A DNA stretch of 64,000 nt from Paraburkholderia madseniana (lineage in GTDB: Bacteria; Pseudomonadota; Gammaproteobacteria; Burkholderiales; Burkholderiaceae). The translations under genes and the position numbers were made by a program. This document shows positions 59,752 to 64,000 of the stretch, piece after piece; the stretch's first letter is position 1, and every line of letters begins with the position of its first letter. The notes under the pieces were generated by a model. The model saw nothing but the letters and a program-made list of their open reading frames with translations, did no database searches and had not been told where the DNA came from. The stretch is taken from assembly GCF_009690905.1 (NCBI RefSeq), contig NZ_VOSW01000058.1:1-64000 (forward strand), written 5' to 3'.

Positions 59752-60227
59752 TGTTCACGGCATGGCGGGTAGTGACTGAACGATATGCGGATACCGCTTT
59801 TTCTGGGGAAGGAGCGCGATTGTACGGTGGCCGGTGGAACCCCAAAGGCGTCGCGATGGTGTATACGGCGCAGACGCAATCGCTCGCTCTGCTCGAGATG
59901 TTGGTCCAGGATTCACCGCTGCGCGCCCGCTATGTGATGATCCCGGTCAGTATCCCGGAGAAAATCGTCGAACGTATCGATCCCGCCAGTTTGCCTCGCG
60001 ACTGGCGGGACACTTCAGCGCGGGCCGAACTGCAGCAACTAGGATCGGCGTGGGAGCGGAAGCGAACCAGCGCCGTGCTGGCTGTTCCCAGTGCGGTCGT
60101 TCCTGCGGAATCCAATTATTTGCTCAATCCCAATCATCCGGACTTTGCGCTCGTCCTGGTTGGAACGCATGATGAGTGGTTGACCGACCCTCGGTTATTG
60201 CGGCGCGCGGCTGCAAAGGGATCGTGA
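59751..60227 (+). CDS. RES-domain toxin
   Basis: A 158-residue toxin of the RES family, which degrades NAD+. Characteristic residues: FTAWRVVTERYADTAFSGEGARLYGGRWNPKGVAMVYTAQTQSLALLEML (Arg, Tyr and Glu of the active site), LPRDWRD, and the final VPSAVVPAESNYLLNPNHPDF (Ser/Asn). It overlaps the antitoxin stop by 1 bp (TGATG). A standard plasmid-maintenance or phage-defence pair. Confidence 0.95.
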   Translation: MFTAWRVVTERYADTAFSGEGARLYGGRWNPKGVAMVYTAQTQSLALLEMLVQDSPLRARYVMIPVSIPEKIVERIDPASLPRDWRDTSARAELQQLGSAWERKRTSAVLAVPSAVVPAESNYLLNPNHPDFALVLVGTHDEWLTDPRLLRRAAAKGS

Positions 60228-60438
60228 CGAGCACCTCGTGTGGCGTTGGCAAGCGGACGATAGCGTGTGATCAACCAATCCGCCGGTCATGCTTCGCTGG
60301 ATGCCGCCATTCAAGGTGCCTGTGTGTTGTCAAAACCGGTTACATCATGCGTTCAGGGACGTAGCCAGTCAGGGACCACTGACGGAACCGGTCCTGCAGG
60401 ATCTTGAACTGACTCGTGCCGATCCAGTCAGTGGGAGG

Positions 60439-60972
60439 TTATTTTTCGTTACGGTCACGGTCGATGTAACGGTTAAATGCGGCTTCGTCGTCGTAAAGTG
60501 ACCTCGAAAACGTGTCGTCGGCCCAGTCGATCAGGCGCTCGATCACCGCGCGCCGGGACAGGCCGAAGTGCGCGCCCAGCCGCTCCAGCGCGAAAAACTG
60601 GGTGCCAGTCATCGTCAGGTTCAGACGCCGCTCGCCAGAATCGGCGTCTTCCTGACGCGGAAGCCGTCCGAGGACCGCCGCCGCATCGGAAGGGGCCCGG
60701 GCGGACGGCTTCGCCCGTGACACAGTCTCAAGCTCGCGCCGCGCCTGTACCAGTTCACCACGCAGCTGCTCGCACTCCCGCATCAGGGCGTTATGGGCGT
60801 CGGCAGGCGGAGGGATATTTTTCGTTACAGTAACGGATTTTGTGCGCGCGCCATGTCGGGCTCGCCACGCTGCCTGACGCTCGGCGTTCGACATCGCATC
60901 CGGCTTCCGTGGCCGGCCACGGCCACGCTTTTCAGTGGTGCCGGTTACCTTGTCGTTTGCCGGTGAAGGCAT
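60439..60972 (-). CDS. Small DNA-binding-like plasmid protein with AT-hook
   Basis: A 177-residue protein. KRGRGRPRKPDAMSNAERQAAWRARHGART has an AT-hook-like RGRPRKP and a motif common in plasmid and phage regulatory proteins. A coiled-coil (ALMRECEQLRGELVQARRELETV) follows, then RRLNLTMTGTQFFALERLGAHFGLSRRAVIERLIDWADDTF, a likely ribbon-helix-helix or HTH. It probably binds DNA; the CGTTAC palindromes at 61008-61050 lie directly upstream and are natural targets. The start at 60972 has AGGA upstream. Confidence 0.7.
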   Translation of the reverse strand: MPSPANDKVTGTTEKRGRGRPRKPDAMSNAERQAAWRARHGARTKSVTVTKNIPPPADAHNALMRECEQLRGELVQARRELETVSRAKPSARAPSDAAAVLGRLPRQEDADSGERRLNLTMTGTQFFALERLGAHFGLSRRAVIERLIDWADDTFSRSLYDDEAAFNRYIDRDRNEK

Positions 60973-61007
60973 GATCCATCCTGGTGCGGTTGACCACATC
61001 TATTTTA

Positions 61008-61050
61008 CGTTATTCATAACGATAAATGTGGCATCCCGTTACGCGTAACG
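61008..61050. promoter_or_regulatory. Two CGTTA palindromes upstream of the AT-hook gene
   Basis: CGTTATTCATAACG at 61008-61021 and the perfect 14-bp palindrome CGTTACGCGTAACG at 61037-61050, spaced 29 bp start to start. A third, CGTTACAGTAACG, lies inside the gene at about 60823-60835, and CGTTAC and GTAACG half-sites occur near its end (60449-60475). These look like operators for autoregulation. Confidence 0.6.
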
Positions 61051-61383
61051 TAAATGTGCACAAGCTGCCTTGCACGGCATGTATTCATCCGGGCAGATGG
61101 TTGCAGGTGTCGGGTCCCAGCCCGGGTGTCGTTCCTCGGAGAGGATCGATCACGGCGCAAAGCCGATTGCAGCCCGACATGACATCGCTTTATCTTTTTT
61201 CGTTTTGTTACGTGACACACTCGGGGAGGCCGTCAGGGAAGAGGGCATCTGAAGATTCGGACATACTGGGACGGCCCCAGCCTCACGTACGTAAATGTCC
61301 GAATCTAGAAGGGGCACCCCGATCAGTCGCGACCCCGGCGTGATACGGGAACCGCAGGATTGCGAATCATCAGCGTATCGAGG
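61051..61383. other. Non-coding gap
   Basis: About 330 bp between the palindromes and the DUF7673-HTH gene stop. I see no supported gene; short frames have no ribosome-binding sites. A direct repeat of TCTGAAGATTCGGACAT/GTCCGAATCT type (61249-61264 versus 61295-61305) is partly inverted and could form a hairpin. Confidence 0.4.
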
Positions 61384-62427
61384 CTATTTTTCTGTCTCCC
61401 AGATGTGGCCAAATCCGGCGGCATGGCAGAGTAGCGCCCATGCGGAATAGGGGATTTCATTTTCGCCGCTGATCCAACGACGTATCTGCCGCCCGCTCTT
61501 GTCAGCGAGGTCCAGAAATTCCGCTGCACTACGTCCGGTAAAACCGGCCAGCCGGACTACCTCCTGGATTTCAGCCCCGGTCGGTTTGGCCCAATAGATC
61601 GCGGGCTGCAAGCATTCGCGTCGGATTGTCGTGGTTGTATCAACTGCCATATGCTTTTCCCCTGGTACTCTTACGTTCGTCTCAACTACTGGCGCATAAG
61701 GCGTGCGCCCGGAATCTAAAGCCACTGCGGCGGGAGCTCGCCTTCCTTCATGTCGAGTGTGGCCCTTCGTGCCACTCACGCGGCCGCCACGCCCCGCGAT
61801 GCAGGTCGATAAGATCGCGGCTATACGCTCCGAGTCGCCAGCTGAAAAGTGTAGTTCGATCGGCAGCTGGCGTGCAGAGTCCCCGTCAATCGCCACCGCG
61901 AGCGTCATATCGCAATAACCTGGTGCTTCCTGATTCGTCACGGAGCGGGCCTGATAGCGTTCGCCATGAACCGGCGCCGGCTCCGGCGCGGGGCGTTTGT
62001 CCAGATTCCAGCGCGTGATTATCTGCTGCCAGCGCTGCTCACCGCCAGGAAAATAGCCGTGCACTTCAACAGTCGGGCGGTGGTCGAGTCGCAGCACGGC
62101 GAGACAGTGCTCGAACAGATCGTCGTCTAACGCCCGCAGCGCCGTGAGGTCGAAACGGTAATCGGTGCCGTTGTACAGGCCCGCGAGAAATTCGGCGACG
62201 GTCTCCGCCTGTTCGGTGGCGCCTTCGGCCACGTCAACGAGCTGCAGGAGCGAATCGAGGCCGCGGTCACGATCGCCAACGCGGATCTCCGCTGCGCGCT
62301 GCGCTGGCGTCTGGCCGCCGTGCGCGTTCGCAAAAGACTCCGTGATGGTGTTCCGGAACGCCTCGAGGAGGTGCTCGGGCACGTCGCTGGTAATCCGGTG
62401 CGTTTTCGGGCGGGGCGGAATGTTCAT
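61384..62427 (-). CDS. DUF7673-like protein fused in frame to a small HTH protein
   Basis: One open frame of 347 codons. The N-terminal ~230 residues (MNIPPRPKTHRITSDVPEHLLEAFRNTITESFANAHGGQTPAQRAAEIRVGDRDRGLDSLLQLVDVAEGATEQAETVAEFLAGLYNGTDYRFDLTALRALDDDLFEHCLAVLRLD) match the plasmid DUF7673 type. The last 88 residues, from 61650, form an HTH protein (VVRLAGFTGRSAAEFLDLADKSGRQIRRWISGENEIPYSAWALLCHAAGFG). An AGGGGA 6 bases before the internal ATG at 61650 suggests the HTH part is also, or only, made separately. The main start at 62427 has AAGG upstream. Confidence 0.65.
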   Translation of the reverse strand: MNIPPRPKTHRITSDVPEHLLEAFRNTITESFANAHGGQTPAQRAAEIRVGDRDRGLDSLLQLVDVAEGATEQAETVAEFLAGLYNGTDYRFDLTALRALDDDLFEHCLAVLRLDHRPTVEVHGYFPGGEQRWQQIITRWNLDKRPAPEPAPVHGERYQARSVTNQEAPGYCDMTLAVAIDGDSARQLPIELHFSAGDSERIAAILSTCIAGRGGRVSGTKGHTRHEGRRAPAAVALDSGRTPYAPVVETNVRVPGEKHMAVDTTTTIRRECLQPAIYWAKPTGAEIQEVVRLAGFTGRSAAEFLDLADKSGRQIRRWISGENEIPYSAWALLCHAAGFGHIWETEK

Positions 62428-62431
62428 GGTG

Positions 62432-62677
62432 TTACCTTGATGGTCCGAAGTAGGAGGCTTCGGCCTCGTACCCGCGTTCGGTAATAAAAGCGGCGATGCT
62501 GAACGACACTGTTGCATCGAGGGCATCGGCCAATGCAAGCCCGGAAACCATCCCGCGGAAATATTCGCTACTGTACCCAACGCCAGTTCCTTGCTGCCGT
62601 TCGCGCCAGGTCACAACCATGTGTGCCTTGAGACGTTTCAGTTCGTCGGCGCGAGCGTAGATCGTTCTGCCTTCCAT
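62432..62677 (-). CDS. Small hypothetical protein upstream of the DUF7673-HTH gene
   Basis: An 81-residue protein: MEGRTIYARADELKRLKAHM then VVTWRERQQGTGVGYSSEYFRGMVSGLALADALDATVSFSIAAFITERGYEAEASYF. AGGACC precedes the ATG. It stops 4 bp before the DUF7673 start codon, so the two are co-transcribed. Family unknown. Confidence 0.6.
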   Translation of the reverse strand: MEGRTIYARADELKRLKAHMVVTWRERQQGTGVGYSSEYFRGMVSGLALADALDATVSFSIAAFITERGYEAEASYFGPSR

Positions 62678-63124
62678 GTCAGGTCCTGTTGATTCAATCC
62701 GTATAAGGGATCGTACGACAGCGCTGGCCTCAGCGGGCCGCAAGCCGATCCAGGATCCAGCCCCCACGGCTTCGCCGCGGAGGAAACACGCAGCCTCCGG
62801 CTGCTTGACGACCCCGGCCGCGGTTCGCTTGCGCTGTACCGGATCGTCCCGGCGCTAATGCGCCGCGCCGGCGCTCTCCCCACGCCTACTGGCGCGGGTC
62901 CCCGTGCGCCTCGATCCGGGCGCGTCGGCGCGCGCGTGACGCCTGCGGTTATCCGGGCTCAAGGTTTGGCAGGAAGGGGGTGCCCTTTCCGGACGGCTGG
63001 GACGCCCATGTCGCTGAGGCTATTTCGGGCAGGCATGAGCCGGAAGGAACCACCGCAGCCCAGGGTCTCAGCGTCAACTCCTGTATTGGTCAACAGCCCC
63101 GGCATGAACCGGGGCCGACATGCA
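62678..63124. other. Non-coding GC-rich gap
   Basis: About 450 bp with no supported gene. It contains several short GC-rich inverted repeats (for example GCCTCCGGCTGC and GGCGCTAATGCGCCGCGCCGGCGC near 62795 and 62850). These may be terminators or remnants; none is clear enough to name. Confidence 0.4.
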
Positions 63125-63487
63125 TCATTCCTGACGCCGCGCGAGTTGCGCCCGCTTGAGTTCGCCAGGCGCGCCGAAGTCGAAGTTATCGACCGTGAAG
63201 TTATATCCGTAACGCTCGATGCCTTCACCGTCCGTGAAATCGTTGTTCGACAGCTTCGCCTCAACGATCAGTTGATCGCCCTTCAGAACGTTTCTGGCGA
63301 TGGCCTCACCACGCGAACCAAAGGCGGTGAACTGGATTTTCACCTGACGCTCTTTCGCTTCACCGCTGCCTTCGTCGCGACCGGCGTACTCGTTGGAAAT
63401 CAGGGTGAATTTCGTCACCTTCGAATCACCGTGATTCGCAAGCACAGGGGCGGCGACAACACGGCCAGTAAAGAAAAGCTTGTTCAT
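63125..63487 (-). CDS. ssb: Single-stranded DNA-binding protein
   Basis: A 120-residue OB-fold protein: MNKLFFTGRVVAAPVLANHGDSKVTKFTLISNEYAGRDEGSGEAKERQVKIQFTAFGSRGEAIARNVLKGDQLIVEAKLSNNDFTDGEGIERYGYNFTVDNFDFGAPG. The pattern follows the SSB fold, and it is shorter than the ~170-residue chromosomal SSB and lacks the acidic C-terminal tip. Plasmid SSBs protect transferred single strands. AAGGAG lies 8 bases before the ATG. Confidence 0.88.
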   Translation of the reverse strand: MNKLFFTGRVVAAPVLANHGDSKVTKFTLISNEYAGRDEGSGEAKERQVKIQFTAFGSRGEAIARNVLKGDQLIVEAKLSNNDFTDGEGIERYGYNFTVDNFDFGAPGELKRAQLARRQE

Positions 63488-63533
63488 GATTGGTACTCCT
63501 TAAAGTTTGAATGAAACAGAGGACAACTTTCGT

Positions 63534-63833
63534 TCAAAATCCTGACTCGGGTAGGGCAGGCTGCGGGGCACGGGGTGGCACACGATGAAACTCGGAGAGA
63601 GCGTTGCGGGCTATCGCGCGCAACTCTTCCCGGTGCATGTCGATTGGGTGCCCGTCGCGGTCCAGCATGTTGGCAATCCGGTCGAGTGCTTCGGCGGAGC
63701 GCGCTGCGGCATCGGCGGACAAGGCCATGCGGAACAGTTCCGCGCGGACCAGAGAACGATCGCCGTATTGATAGACGGCCAGCAGCGGAAGGAGGGCGGA
63801 CAGCCACGTTGGGCGGATGTGAGCGGTATCCAT
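63534..63833 (-). CDS. Small hypothetical protein upstream of ssb
   Basis: A 99-residue protein: MDTAHIRPTWLSALLPLLAVYQYGDRSLVRAELFRMALSADAAARSAEALDRIANMLDRDGHPIDMHREELRAIARNALSEFHRV. One possible N-terminal hydrophobic segment, then helices. In-frame starts at 63845 and 63857 exist; the latter abuts a stable hairpin at 63858-63877, so I take the shorter form. Family unknown; co-oriented with ssb. Confidence 0.6.
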   Translation of the reverse strand: MDTAHIRPTWLSALLPLLAVYQYGDRSLVRAELFRMALSADAAARSAEALDRIANMLDRDGHPIDMHREELRAIARNALSEFHRVPPRAPQPALPESGF

Positions 63834-63857
63834 GTCGGTTTCCATAGTTGAGGTCAT

Positions 63858-63877
63858 GCCCGGCCCGAAGGCCGGGC
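63858..63877 (-). terminator. UUCG hairpin between the last two genes
   Basis: On the minus strand, GCCCGGCC-TTCG-GGCCGGGC: a perfect 8-bp GC stem with the very stable UUCG tetraloop. It lies 7 bp after the stop of the partial gene. No T-run follows, so it may attenuate rather than fully terminate. Confidence 0.6.
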
Positions 63878-63884
63878 GCACCTG

Positions 63885-63998
63885 TCAGCCGCGCAGGCGG
63901 CACAGTTCGTCGGCGAGCACCCAGAGGGCGCGGTTAAGCCTGATGTTCCGGTCAATGCCGGTCACGGCGCGGGTTGTGGTCGCCCGCCCATTCGCATT
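63885..63998 (-). CDS. C-terminal part of a gene cut by the window end
   Basis: The minus strand reads NANGRATTTRAVTGIDRNIR then LNRALWVLADELCRLRG and a TGA at 63885-63887. Protein-like, with an intact 3' end; the rest lies beyond the window. Too short to assign. Confidence 0.5.
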   Translation of the reverse strand, partial: NANGRATTTRAVTGIDRNIRLNRALWVLADELCRLRG

Positions 63999-64000
63999 AC

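Overview
The window looks like part of a large conjugative plasmid (or plasmid-like secondary replicon) of a high-GC betaproteobacterium, most likely in the Burkholderiaceae (Paraburkholderia, Caballeronia or Burkholderia). The evidence is a Burkholderiales-type porin, a DUF3717 protein, a tyrosine recombinase with a DUF3701-like N-terminal region, a Rep_3/ParA/ParB replication and partition block, and a complete VirB/VirD4 conjugation set. The genus is inferred from gene content and codon use; no search was run.

Layout. (1) 1-7.5 kb, minus strand: a metabolic cluster made of two transcription units, each starting with a copy of the same flavin monooxygenase gene. One unit is monooxygenase, short-chain dehydrogenase, RidA, porin. 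The other is monooxygenase, MHS-type transporter, Asp/Glu (hydantoin) racemase, terminator. The duplicated block is 1387 bp with one mismatch. Both promoters carry a T-N11-A palindrome near -65, as expected for a LysR-type activator. (2) 8.1-26.1 kb, minus strand: conjugation and stability genes. In transcription order these are virB1, 2, 3, 4, 5, a small gene, virB6, a 31-codon gene, a virB7-like lipoprotein, virB8, 9, 10, a small gene, virB11, small genes, a coupling protein split into two genes, an LPD7-type protein, stbB, stbC and a trbM/kikA homologue. (3) 26.2-31.5 kb: two divergent small repressor-like genes, a LuxR-type regulator without a nearby synthase, a GGDEF/degenerate-EAL protein, and two small hypothetical genes. 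(4) 31.57-37.9 kb, plus strand: an SOS mutagenesis cassette (LexA box, imuA, imuB, dnaE2) followed by a SRAP/YedK-family gene. (5) 38.3-49.6 kb: an accessory island that looks like defence. It holds a HEPN-motif protein, an HNH effector-like protein, a TIGR04255/HTH/zeta-kinase operon divergent from a ubiquitin-like operon (Ubl, E1, DUF6527), a DUF3892 protein, and an operon of P-loop kinase, FAD-GAF-like protein and DUF3850 protein. (6) 50.7-58.8 kb: a recombinase with its partner, two parS-like palindromes, parB, parA, an iteron array and a Rep_3 initiator. (7) 58.8-64 kb: a transposase fragment, a RES/Xre toxin-antitoxin pair, small plasmid genes, ssb and a gene cut by the window edge.

How the parts work together. 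Regions 2, 6 and 7 supply replication, segregation, stability and transfer, although no relaxase is visible in this window. Region 3 probably regulates the backbone. Region 4 gives DNA-damage-inducible mutagenesis. Region 5 is cargo of unproven antiphage function; the most promising pieces are the TIGR04255/HTH/zeta and ubiquitin-like operons, which share one 127-bp divergent control region containing 19-bp direct repeats, and the kinase/FAD-GAF/DUF3850 operon, which I do not recognise as a described system.
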